This document shows positions 46,801 to 54,604 of a stretch of DNA of 64,000 bases, in pieces. Position 1 is the stretch's first letter. Each line of letters starts with the position of its first letter. A model generated the notes under the pieces. It ran no database searches and had not been told where the DNA came from. It saw only the letters and a program-made list of their open reading frames with translations. Made by a program: the position numbers and the translations under genes. The stretch is from a virus, in the IMG/VR virus record IMGVR_UViG_3300035180_002574, positions 117,178 to 181,177 of that record; one strand, 5' to 3'.

Positions 46801-47381
46801 CTACAAATTGCTCTACCAACGGCTGTGCCCATAGATACGGAGTGGGAATAACCTGTCGCAACTTTTCTGGCTAAATCTGGGTAATTTTGTTTATCAAGAG
46901 CACAAAGCGCGATGACACGTTTCAAATTACGATCATAATAGGTATCAACTATAAAACCTCTAACATGATCTACCGAACTGGATTTATGATCTATGCAAAG
47001 AGGTTTACCGATCCATTTTTTGTGCGCTTTAATCAACTCTTCTTCTGGGAAGATATCTCCGTTGGAATTCTTATAAGGTCTGACATTATTGTCATTACTG
47101 GTCCAGCGCCATGTATTATCACTTTTATCCCAACCAACCTTTACAGGTTCACCGGCGGGTGTTAATCGAGGAGTTCCATCATCATTGAGAGCAGACGCTT
47201 CCGCAGCGTGCATCATTACAGCAGAGAAATATAAAAAGTCTTCAGCTTTAGGAGCTACCTTCTTTAAATTGCTGGCAAACTTCTTAAAATTATCTAGAAT
47301 CTCTTGACTAACAACAGGAATACAAGAAGCAACGTCCTCTATCTTGTTAATCTCTATAGACTCACCAATTTTTTTAAACAT
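43818..47381 (-). CDS. prohead maturation protease with long scaffold-like extension
   Basis: The 1187-residue protein starts with a maturation-protease core. It contains GKPLCIDHKSSSVDHVRGFIV with His132, a glycine-flanked serine segment GYSHSVSMG (~177-185), a Cys set CSDCARVARTESDFCDHM (193-210), and IELSIVVNGADPKA (~226-239), like the EvSlV.nPA element of phage prohead proteases. After ~residue 260 come helical linkers and two copies of a QGTEEPSPG-type module (near 46060-46115 and 45768-45847). An Ala/Pro-rich stretch with KKAQ (near 45300-45390) and an acidic region follow. A 52-residue gene directly precedes it. Fusion of protease and scaffold is common in large phages. Confidence 0.8.
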   Translation of the reverse strand: MFKKIGESIEINKIEDVASCIPVVSQEILDNFKKFASNLKKVAPKAEDFLYFSAVMMHAAEASALNDDGTPRLTPAGEPVKVGWDKSDNTWRWTSNDNNVRPYKNSNGDIFPEEELIKAHKKWIGKPLCIDHKSSSVDHVRGFIVDTYYDRNLKRVIALCALDKQNYPDLARKVATGYSHSVSMGTAVGRAICSDCARVARTESDFCDHMRRKSGYGEINVDLNPIELSIVVNGADPKAHIKHIIAAANTLNAYVDSKTRELKKLADNYQASITFTTGNPNQFVEEGTGAVTSITVTSKDLETFREDVNKAIADFAKLQSSFNDEDENNPKSGNDLASNQSSGTSAMAEGTTVSTDFGLALPSTDKFASATFDADSLTELRAVASAIEAKLSQMKESLDKLETLNKLNKQEENMSGSKDNINKKAYYQGTEEPSPGQPKYQKDPTNEKLRNEDKQMVGQMDTGPVDGMHPGPDSVGMSELERKKMLARATSEERAMRRNAIVNLAKETLEQKKLGYFQNGEGPNNPNTPTPGKPKYQVDKMNVDLRDEDKHMVGQKPFPGVGSVDGLHPSPNSADTSDELKRKELLRRANTLKATFHKSAESLGDHVWNVFLGDKLILTATVNELTNGNSDLFYDKVATADFGARLIEKIKIQGADRVRAMVKKAQEAAPPAPPAPPAPPADAASPAAEPAPATGTEPPVGDSGKSGDPKEQIQSIVPQLVEQSSDLQEAINKLFGDQKEMGSEPAPEMGTAASAGDSTLNTLRKELNGALIHAMKESVAELNDHKEELEMISGMYDTGAITPSNTDVVSSIAQDAIAEAKAAIADGFKLMTAFVKYARGTKAIEKRAAIEAELQALAEQESTETSMGEDDNNLMDLVNDSNADVDHLAKLLEEDETGLDDEVEEPHHEGLEGVDHEVLPELDLADDNDLKAGDLKPETQLPADVFKATASKADRAALRAKLAAETLKVSPHLHEAHPKGGFTTQLDVKPTGDLAKVEDIEETHDAMMDLANAPPKIRKEAEAIQALISEGKIAVSDLDALVAEGLDKDAVAYWKKYFGEADGGSEFASELVKEHVKAQIDAELQSYRIKMARAYELAYDMVDRGLCHSDRSSVSAQVDEIMKFNDESFDSLKKVVAKHAPLMRKDAGRMPQVGVIGSGEVNTSTQADGSLYDQLSAAFAKTSKKLF

Positions 47382-47384
47382 GAA

Positions 47385-47543
47385 TTATCTCCCTGACTTC
47401 TTATTAGAAGAATCAGTCTGTCCCTCTTGAGAGGCAACTTGTTGTGATATCTTTTTAACAGACTTCTTTTGTTCCTCTGTTAATTCTTCATCCGTATCTA
47501 ATACGGACACTATTTTTCCATCACCGTGTTTAATAAAACCCAT
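47385..47543 (-). CDS. small 52-residue protein before the maturation protease
   Basis: A short frame begins at ATG 47543 with GGAGAG seven bases upstream. The product MGFIKHGDGKIVSVLDTD... is charged and helical, with TEEQKKSVKKISQQVASQEG. It stops 3 nt before the protease start, and its final codons hold that gene's ribosome-binding site (GGGAGA). The layout resembles small prohead-core proteins next to phage proteases. The position and coupling support it; function inferred only. Confidence 0.55.
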   Translation of the reverse strand: MGFIKHGDGKIVSVLDTDEELTEEQKKSVKKISQQVASQEGQTDSSNKKSGR

Positions 47544-47662
47544 TTAACGCTCTCCAATTATGAGAGAAATACAACATATTCTGTTAGTATAATGAAATAT
47601 TGCTACAAATTATGTAAACCTACTAGTATATAGTAATATTCCCAGTATTTGTTATATTGTAT

Positions 47663-48313
47663 TTATTTTCTCCCGCCCTTTTCATTGACCAAGACATCAT
47701 TAAGCTGATTTTGTCTTTGATTAAAGAGTTCCAATAATAATGGCTTTTTCTTTTCAATTTTAACCTGCAGCTCTTTACTGACTGAATCAACCCAATTTGT
47801 TGCTAAAATATTTGATTGTATGTGATTTTTAATTCTATCATCCAATATTTCAGAGATACTATCACATTGTTTTTGAATATCATCCATCGACTTAGTGACA
47901 TTGCCTATAAAATCTTTTGCCTCTAGATTATCAAATAAATCTACAAATTTATTTACTTTTACTTCCAAATCATTAATTGAAGAAATAAGCGATTTAGTTA
48001 ATTTTATAGTCTGAGTGTCAGATGAAAATAATTGCATTAGATTTACGCATTTAAATGCTAAATGTTTAAATTCATTGAAATTATCTACTGCTTTATCCCT
48101 AAATCTACGAATAGCGACTCTTGCATCCATAACTTCTTTTGGCTTAATATCAGGATTATCTGTAAAAGGAGTCTTCATAATATCTAAATGAAGAGATGCT
48201 CTTTCTAGAGACTTATTTGCGCTATTCAAACACATAATAGCGCGTTCAGCCTGACGTTTTTCTTCGTCAGTCACGCTGTATGTCATTTGAATGGTATAAG
48301 CCCTTTTAATCAT
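47663..48313 (-). CDS. coiled-coil/helical protein of the head module
   Basis: The 216-residue protein is helical throughout. Its early module AERAIMCLNSANKSLERASL resembles AIECLNSAAEILDN of 41791-42852. Later helices FNEFKHLAFKCVNLMQLF and SISEILDDRIKNHIQ continue a rod. It overlaps the phosphatase gene by 8 nt (ATGATTAA) and is coupled to it. No enzymatic motif. Possibly a core or scaffold component. Confidence 0.6.
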   Translation of the reverse strand: MIKRAYTIQMTYSVTDEEKRQAERAIMCLNSANKSLERASLHLDIMKTPFTDNPDIKPKEVMDARVAIRRFRDKAVDNFNEFKHLAFKCVNLMQLFSSDTQTIKLTKSLISSINDLEVKVNKFVDLFDNLEAKDFIGNVTKSMDDIQKQCDSISEILDDRIKNHIQSNILATNWVDSVSKELQVKIEKKKPLLLELFNQRQNQLNDVLVNEKGGRK

Positions 48314-49070
48314 ATATAAACCCGCCTGGATTTAATACCGGACCAAATCCTTGGACTCCAGCATCATTATTATATTGACCAACTGGTGGTATCTTACCAG
48401 CAGTCTCCTCTTTATCATGTTCTTTTATTGACTTATAATTTTGATAATTTTGACGGGTAGGAGATTGATCATTAATAAAATTATCTACAGAATCCATTGG
48501 GTACTGTCTTGTTTCGTCTAGGAATGGCGCAAAAGATCCCTGATGAGCCTCATCCAATATCCCGGTACGATTATCGCTGATGTATTCACGCGTATTTGAA
48601 ACTATATCAGCTGCATTCTCATCTTTCATCGGCTGACATGATTTAATTATTTTTTTGTATAGGTCTACAACTTTAGGATCAACCCCTATACCAAAACCAA
48701 AAGACATAGCTTCTTCAATGGCTGCTTCTGGTTTCATATTCATGTATTTGCATTTATACATTGCAACTACTAATCCAGTTCTATCTTTACCAAATTTACA
48801 ATGTACGAAAGTAGGTCCGCCTTTTATTAATAAATCATGCAAATTCTGATTTAAGAGTTTAAGAATAGATTTCCTATCCATTTCTAACGGAAACATTACG
48901 TGGTCTATCCCCAATAATTTGCAAACTCTATGTATTCTTTCTCCAGCATCTTTATCCAAACTAACAATTTTTTTAATACCCAAACGATCTTTTAACCATT
49001 TCACTTCTTTAGGGCTGGGAGCGGATCCTCGATACAATTTATTATTTACTTTGTCTAGATTCCTAATCAT
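48306..49070 (-). CDS. Cys-based protein phosphatase (dual-specificity/tyrosine type)
   Basis: The 254-residue protein contains HCKFGKDRTG (90-99), the P-loop C-x5-R with nucleophile Cys91 and Arg97, preceded by LYRGSAPSPKEVKWLKDRLGI, typical of small dual-specificity or Siw14-like phosphatases. A Phe and an Asp (PLEMD, 61-65) sit where the general acid is expected. The last ~100 residues are an unrelated Asn/Gln/Asp-rich extension. AGGAG precedes the ATG. It is coupled to the gene after it. Substrate (protein, inositol phosphate or nucleotide) not known. Confidence 0.85.
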   Translation of the reverse strand: MIRNLDKVNNKLYRGSAPSPKEVKWLKDRLGIKKIVSLDKDAGERIHRVCKLLGIDHVMFPLEMDRKSILKLLNQNLHDLLIKGGPTFVHCKFGKDRTGLVVAMYKCKYMNMKPEAAIEEAMSFGFGIGVDPKVVDLYKKIIKSCQPMKDENAADIVSNTREYISDNRTGILDEAHQGSFAPFLDETRQYPMDSVDNFINDQSPTRQNYQNYKSIKEHDKEETAGKIPPVGQYNNDAGVQGFGPVLNPGGFIYD

Positions 49071-49805
49071 TTATAGGCTCCTGACTAGATTATTAATTAC
49101 GTTTCTAATGTATCTTGGATCATGATTGAATAATACATTCTTAACTAAGGTTATTGATTGTCCCATAGCTGAAGAAGATGGTAGGTTTTTATTGGAAATA
49201 TCTGTTTCATTAAGATAGTATAGTTTATTTTTAACTTTTTCTATAGCTGATTGTCGTTTCTCTGGAGATATTCTAACTAAAATAAATCTAATCATATCTG
49301 CTAAATATCTACCTACCAAAGCGGCATCTCCCAATTCAGTAATTGCTGCATTTTTAACAAGATCATTATCTAAAATTAACTTGTGATTTTTCCCGAACTG
49401 GACAAGTGAATTTTGCAATGATACCTTTTCAGGTTCTTGTAATTTTTTCTTAACTGCTTTCTCGAAATTAACATTGAATAATTTTAAGAATTCTCTCACT
49501 TGCTTAGGAGAGGCTTTTTCTCTCATCCGTCTCATAATAGCAGAAAAGGAAAAATCGTCCGTTTTAGATAAGTCAATAGAAGAATCATTGGCAGAAGACT
49601 CATCTTTATGTTTGAAATATTCAACCTCTTTTAATCTTTGCTTAGCCTTTTCTCTAGAATCGCAAGTTCCTAGATTTTTTCCCTTTTCTGATAAAACACG
49701 ATATTTCCCATTGGGCAACTTTTTAATAAAAGCAAATTTTTCTAATGCGGCAGCCCGACTGTAATAGTCATTAGCTTTTTTTAGAATATCATCTACGTTT
49801 ATCAT
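49071..49805 (-). CDS. head-module protein with LPNGKYRVLS domain, unknown
   Basis: The 244-residue protein has a short beta module near 27-65: KKLPNGKYRVLSEKGKNLG followed by CDSREKAKQRLKEVEYFKH, a pattern that recurs in phage virion proteins I have seen. The rest is helical (VKKKLQEPEKVSLQNSLVQF, LADMIRFILVRISPEKR). The ribosome-binding site is weak. Its stop abuts the phosphatase start. Possibly a virion-associated protein; not an enzyme by sequence. Confidence 0.6.
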   Translation of the reverse strand: MINVDDILKKANDYYSRAAALEKFAFIKKLPNGKYRVLSEKGKNLGTCDSREKAKQRLKEVEYFKHKDESSANDSSIDLSKTDDFSFSAIMRRMREKASPKQVREFLKLFNVNFEKAVKKKLQEPEKVSLQNSLVQFGKNHKLILDNDLVKNAAITELGDAALVGRYLADMIRFILVRISPEKRQSAIEKVKNKLYYLNETDISNKNLPSSSAMGQSITLVKNVLFNHDPRYIRNVINNLVRSL

Positions 49806-49810
49806 GTTTT

Positions 49811-50203
49811 TTATTTTTTATCAAAATACTCTTTAACTTCTAATGACTCTTTGCTTCTTAGGAACATTTCTTCCATAATTCCGTCACCATCAACTTCGTT
49901 GAGTGCCCTAATAGCTCTTTCGTTAATAAACATTAAATTGCCTAATTTTAGAACCTTGTCTTTTCCAATATAGGCGGCACTTATTACCAAACACTCTTTA
50001 AATGCGGTGACTACCTTACCACAAAACACAGCCGGATAATCAGTAGATATTTGTTCTGTGCTGACATTTTCATATGTATCACCGACATAGATTTCAATAA
50101 ATCTATCCTTAAAAACAGTCGCAATAAATTCTGCAAAAGTTTTTGTTCTATCTTGATTCATTTCTGATACTTTGTCTTTGATTTCTTGTTCTGTATAAGC
50201 CAT
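49811..50203 (-). CDS. small protein, unknown
   Basis: The 130-residue protein begins MAYTEQEIKDKVSEMNQDRTKTFAEF and reads as a mixed fold (IATVFKDRFIEIYVGD, VFCGKVVTAFKECLVISAAYIG, LMFINERAIRALNEVD). AAGGAA precedes the ATG. It sits between the transglycosylase and the LPNGKYR protein with small gaps. Head-tail joining or chaperone roles are possible; I do not recognise it. Confidence 0.58.
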   Translation of the reverse strand: MAYTEQEIKDKVSEMNQDRTKTFAEFIATVFKDRFIEIYVGDTYENVSTEQISTDYPAVFCGKVVTAFKECLVISAAYIGKDKVLKLGNLMFINERAIRALNEVDGDGIMEEMFLRSKESLEVKEYFDKK

Positions 50204-50210
50204 TGGTTCC

Positions 50211-51320
50211 TTAAATGAATTTGAGCAAAAACTTGCGGTAATTGATATCGGCGGTTTTCCAACTGATTTGTTGATATGATGACTTTTTATTCATAAAAAT
50301 ATTGGTTTTAACTGAAATTGATCCAATTTTTTTAGTTGCTAAAACAAATGCTTCTTCTATTGCTGCGGTCAACTCTTTCACTGTATCTAAACAAATTTTT
50401 TCTGGACCAGCAATTGAACACTCGATCTCAACGTCAGCACCGTTTGAACACGTATATGCTGATGCCCCTAGCTCTTCATCTAGAGCTGCGCATAATATTC
50501 TAGAAAATTCTAATTCGTTTTCTAGACTGTCGGCATTGACTTTGATTAAAATATTGTGAGATGGCAAATAACGTCTAAAAAGTTTTTTATCATTAGATGA
50601 CATAGTTTGAAGTTTTTCATTCAACATATTTACTAGATCATCAACCTTAATATCAGAATTAGTTATATCTGGCTCTTTTGGTTGCTTGGGGGTGACAGAT
50701 GTACTAGTATATCCTGAACCATGCAATTCCTCTAAAGCCTTTTTATAAATTGGATTAGAAGCATTCTTCTCAACTTGTTTTAACATATCGCCATAAGTTA
50801 TTACTCCGGGAATGTCTCCATGAAATAATGGATTGGATTTGTAAGCGGAAGATTCCGTTGCCACCTCAACATGATTGTTTCCATATTTTTTAGAATATTT
50901 TTTGCCATTTTCAATGAATGATTCTGGATTTTCTTCTAATATTGGAGTAGATGGATCGCCGCGCTTAACGCCTGCCAATTTTAAAGCCGCGGGAAAAAAT
51001 ATGCCAAGATAAACTAGTGCGGGAGAATCTAATGGTTTTCCATAAATTCGTGATATGCCCTGAAATAATTGCTTTACCAATGGCAATTGTTCTACACCAG
51101 ACATACGTCTTAAATCTTCTGGAGTTCCTTGAAATTTCAAACCTTTAAGAGTGGCAGGCATAAATTGAATTAAACCAGATGCCCCACCGTGCGCATTATG
51201 TGCGCTTGGATCAATACCAGATTCTGAAACCATGACATTTAATATGTCTTCTGGCTTCATTCCAAGTTCCGATGCGATCTGAACTAATTTTGGATAGAAT
51301 CCCTCTCCCAAATTAGACAT
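50211..51320 (-). CDS. lytic transglycosylase-like (lysozyme-like) protein
   Basis: The 369-residue protein opens with an SLT-type catalytic domain: VMVSESGIDPSAHN with catalytic Glu33, then ASGLIQFMPATL (47-58), the Gly-Leu-x-Gln-hydrophobic pattern of the lysozyme-like fold. A second, unrelated domain follows (LDTVKELTAAIEEAFVLATKK and a beta part KTNIFMNKKSSYQ). GAGGTG precedes the ATG. Position near the portal gene suggests it is packaged in the virion to open peptidoglycan during DNA entry and is not the lysis endolysin; that is inference. Confidence 0.82.
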   Translation of the reverse strand: MSNLGEGFYPKLVQIASELGMKPEDILNVMVSESGIDPSAHNAHGGASGLIQFMPATLKGLKFQGTPEDLRRMSGVEQLPLVKQLFQGISRIYGKPLDSPALVYLGIFFPAALKLAGVKRGDPSTPILEENPESFIENGKKYSKKYGNNHVEVATESSAYKSNPLFHGDIPGVITYGDMLKQVEKNASNPIYKKALEELHGSGYTSTSVTPKQPKEPDITNSDIKVDDLVNMLNEKLQTMSSNDKKLFRRYLPSHNILIKVNADSLENELEFSRILCAALDEELGASAYTCSNGADVEIECSIAGPEKICLDTVKELTAAIEEAFVLATKKIGSISVKTNIFMNKKSSYQQISWKTADINYRKFLLKFI

Positions 51321-51321
51321 A

Positions 51322-52653
51322 TTACACCTCTATTCTATTTACAATCTCAATTAATGATTGAGCAAGTTTTGCGTCTTTTTTTTGTATCATTGCTGCATAT
51401 TTTGCCAAATACCTCTTTACGATTAGCGGGCTTTCATTTGACAATGATTCCAATGTAGATATCAATGCGGCTTGTGCTTGACCAAAACCACTAACCTGAG
51501 TTTTTTCATCTGTAGGAATTGGAATTTCCAATGCTCCCGGTTGAGAGCTAATAGCTTCTGGTGCTGGTGGGAAAAGTGTTTGTGAACGCGGAGATATTTG
51601 TATTTTTCCTTCCGGCAAACTAAATGTCTTATCAGTATCGTGAGGTAAAGAAACTGATGGAGACGACGATGGAGGTGGAATAATTGATGTTTGTTCTTTA
51701 AGAGTTTTTGCAGGGACAGATACGCTAGGAGCGCTCATCGCTGGAGGAGAAAATTCTTTTGAAGTGCTTTGCTCAGAAGAAAGGGGCGCTGATATTGGCA
51801 AATTTAAACTTTGAACTTTTTCTTTAGAAGATGGTTTTCCAGATTCTTCTTTAGAAGAAGGAGGTGTAACTTCTAATGGTTTGTCTACCAGTTTATCTGC
51901 ATACGCTTTGATATTCTTGGCATAAAAATTTCTAAAACTAGCGTCATACTTAGGGAATGACTTCAAAATTGTACTCAAAATAGCTTCATACTCGCCAACC
52001 AATCTTTTATTTCTTGCTTTAGATAAATCTTTAAATGATCTCGACAAAGCATTAAACATACTATTAGAAATTGACAAAATGTTTTTTATATCTGCCTTTA
52101 ATGTAAATCCATTTTTATTGTATATTCTTTCCCAAGCAGCTAATGCACGACCACGGTCGTCTGAAAATAAATTAACAAAGAAATCTTTGATTCCGGCTTC
52201 CTTTACAAAATTATATTGCTTATAAGCAAGTCTTCCTCTTAAGGAAGAAATATGTTCTCTTGTTTCTGGATCTAATCCTTCCAACAAAAACTTTTCGTGA
52301 ATATCGGAAAGATTAGATTTGAATGAACTAAAAACGTTAACAATATCTTCCATTTTTTTATGGAAACGACCCAAATACGCAGCCGCACGCATATATTCGT
52401 TTTTGCCAAGAGATTCTTCCGCACCTTTTAGCATGTCTTTTAAGCTCATCCCATCTGTTGGAGCAGTCCCATTACCAACTGCTTTGCCTAAAGCGATTGA
52501 TCTAGCATTATCATCTACCTCTCTCAAATTATCCATGACATCTTTAAATCCAGGATGATTTAAGAAAGGCACTCTCTCAGTAGCAATTCCGCCAAGGTCA
52601 GTCTTTTCGCTAATCCAATCAAGCAATCCTCTTTTTTGAGCGTTTTTTTGCAT
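51322..52653 (-). CDS. large helical head-module protein with Pro/Ser-rich C-terminal half
   Basis: The 443-residue protein starts at ATG 52653 (AGGG upstream; a frame 48 nt earlier lacks it) with MQKNAQKRGLLDW carrying KNAQ at 3-6. Residues ~30-270 are helical (LSNIHEKFLLEGLD, NMFNALSRSFKDLSKARN). The region ~280-400 is a low-complexity Pro/Ser/Lys linker. The end is helical (LIVKRYLAKYAAMIQKKDAKL). Between portal and transglycosylase, it may be a virion-internal protein. Confidence 0.62.
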   Translation of the reverse strand: MQKNAQKRGLLDWISEKTDLGGIATERVPFLNHPGFKDVMDNLREVDDNARSIALGKAVGNGTAPTDGMSLKDMLKGAEESLGKNEYMRAAAYLGRFHKKMEDIVNVFSSFKSNLSDIHEKFLLEGLDPETREHISSLRGRLAYKQYNFVKEAGIKDFFVNLFSDDRGRALAAWERIYNKNGFTLKADIKNILSISNSMFNALSRSFKDLSKARNKRLVGEYEAILSTILKSFPKYDASFRNFYAKNIKAYADKLVDKPLEVTPPSSKEESGKPSSKEKVQSLNLPISAPLSSEQSTSKEFSPPAMSAPSVSVPAKTLKEQTSIIPPPSSSPSVSLPHDTDKTFSLPEGKIQISPRSQTLFPPAPEAISSQPGALEIPIPTDEKTQVSGFGQAQAALISTLESLSNESPLIVKRYLAKYAAMIQKKDAKLAQSLIEIVNRIEV

Positions 52654-52725
52654 AAATCCCTCTATCAACGTATTATTCGAAAATAATACGAGATTATACA
52701 TAAGTTAAATAACTATTATATTGAA

Positions 52726-54540
52726 TTAAACTGGTGGAGGTGGCGGAGGCGGTCCTCCACCTGGGAGTCCACCTGCTGGTGGAGCGCCCAAATCTAATCC
52801 AGGTAATCCGCCTGGTGGTGGTCCTTCACTTGGCATTCCTGGTGCGCCTGGGGCTCCCGGTGCTCCTGGCGTTGCGCCCGCTGCTGTGACGGCTGCCTCA
52901 GATATTTCATCTTCTTCATCCAAAGATCTCAAAGCGTTTAAATCCATTGCTTGCAATACAATTTTTTCTTTTTGCACAATTGCGGATTGTACAGCTTCTC
53001 TACGCATCTTACGAACTTCATCTTCAAATTCTAAACCTAAAGCACGATACAATGTATGTAAAGAAACTCTCTTCTGAGACTCATCACCTTGTGTTAAGGT
53101 TACTAATGTGTTAATATAGTCTCCAGCATCAAACAAAGACATATGGTTCCAATCAACCTCTGGAACAATTAATTGTTTTTCTCCGCCAGAATAATCATAA
53201 AATCCTTGGATTTTAGATATTGGTGCAAAGATTTTTCTCTTCAACCATTGAGATAACATATTTCTAAATTGCATATATCTCTGACGTAATACGTCAAGAG
53301 CTACGCCACCGTTAGCATAGGTAGTATCGGCTCCACCATCCATTAATACGGATGGTACTTGCAATCCAACATAGATCTCTTTGATAATTTGTGTGATATC
53401 GTTACCAATATCAAAAATTCCTTGACCATATCCTACGCGCTCAACAGCTACACCTTCATGAGTAAATATCTTGAAATCTTTATCATACTGTGCTTCTTCA
53501 AATACGCTTCTCCAAGCCTCCAAGTCGGCATGGGTTGGTTTAAAATCTGCCGAGCCTATCTTAACCAATGTCAATGGATTGATCATATTATCAGCTTGAG
53601 CGTATTTGGATTCTCTTAACTTATCAAATAACATCAATTGTCTAAAAATACAAACTGGCAAACCAGTTCCTCTTATTTCATAAGGACTAATTCTTCTAGC
53701 TAAATGAGAAACTTGGAAGTTATCCAGTTGAATATTATCGCCACGCTTAACAGAATCAATAATATATTGATTTAATTGTTTTCTTTGTTCAATATCGCTT
53801 GGTTTATTGGAGAAAACGATACGTTTCAAATTTTCATCTGGACGCATCATAATAACTGGCTCATTGGCAGCCACGGTACGTTTAACTACCATATAGTCTG
53901 GATTTTGAATTAATAAGCGACTCCACTTTCCCTTACTTTCATCAAGCTCAGCAAACACAAATGCTTCGCCCAAAAGCCAATACTCTTGCGCTATTTGCAC
54001 GGATATATTCATTAAATCAATTTCTTCAATCATATCATTGAAGAATTTTTCAATATCCTTATTAGGGCACTTGATGTTTAATTTGCTAATCGGGTATGTA
54101 CTATGCAAATTAATAGCATTATGAACGAATGGGTTTAAGGCATAGAAGCTACGACACCAGGCGTTAATAGTGGCTCTGTCTCTTGGAAGATTTATATTGC
54201 TGTTGAGCCATAATGGAGAGTATACTTCCGGAGTTTGTTTTACAGAATCTCCACTTCCGCCACGATAATTACTACTGCTAACAACTTGCGCAAATTTATT
54301 CAATCCAATGGAAGATGTTACATTGGAATTAGAAGTCATTATATTTTCTTTGGTGGGAGAAGAGGATCCATCTCTAAATAATCCGTTTTCTACCTCTGTT
54401 CCTAACACTTCTCTTCGATGTTGAGAAACACCATATGCCATTAATGCGCTAACTTGAGGGACAGCCGACCTATTTGTAAGAAATTTTTCAGAATTGGAGG
54501 GACCGACCCACTGACTCTGTTTTTTGTTATTATTAGACAT
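52726..54540 (-). CDS. portal protein
   Basis: The 604-residue protein reads like a phage portal: NPFVHNAINLHSTYPISKL, IAQEYWLLGEAFVFAELDE, then a long helix region with QIIKEIYVGLQVPSVLMDGG and DVLRQRYMQFRNMLSQWLKRKI, the typical wing and crown order. KFAQ lies at 82-85 in a Ser-rich N-terminal region. The last ~55 residues are a collagen-like and Pro-rich tail (GATPGAPGAPGAPGMP, then a PPPPPP run), unusual for portals. GAGG precedes the ATG. It follows the terminase gene after a 64-nt gap, in the expected order. Confidence 0.85.
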   Translation of the reverse strand: MSNNNKKQSQWVGPSNSEKFLTNRSAVPQVSALMAYGVSQHRREVLGTEVENGLFRDGSSSPTKENIMTSNSNVTSSIGLNKFAQVVSSSNYRGGSGDSVKQTPEVYSPLWLNSNINLPRDRATINAWCRSFYALNPFVHNAINLHSTYPISKLNIKCPNKDIEKFFNDMIEEIDLMNISVQIAQEYWLLGEAFVFAELDESKGKWSRLLIQNPDYMVVKRTVAANEPVIMMRPDENLKRIVFSNKPSDIEQRKQLNQYIIDSVKRGDNIQLDNFQVSHLARRISPYEIRGTGLPVCIFRQLMLFDKLRESKYAQADNMINPLTLVKIGSADFKPTHADLEAWRSVFEEAQYDKDFKIFTHEGVAVERVGYGQGIFDIGNDITQIIKEIYVGLQVPSVLMDGGADTTYANGGVALDVLRQRYMQFRNMLSQWLKRKIFAPISKIQGFYDYSGGEKQLIVPEVDWNHMSLFDAGDYINTLVTLTQGDESQKRVSLHTLYRALGLEFEDEVRKMRREAVQSAIVQKEKIVLQAMDLNALRSLDEEDEISEAAVTAAGATPGAPGAPGAPGMPSEGPPPGGLPGLDLGAPPAGGLPGGGPPPPPPPV

Positions 54541-54604
54541 TTAGCCTCGTTCTCATTACAATTATACTATCCCTACATAGTAATATATCCAATATCACCT
54601 TATT

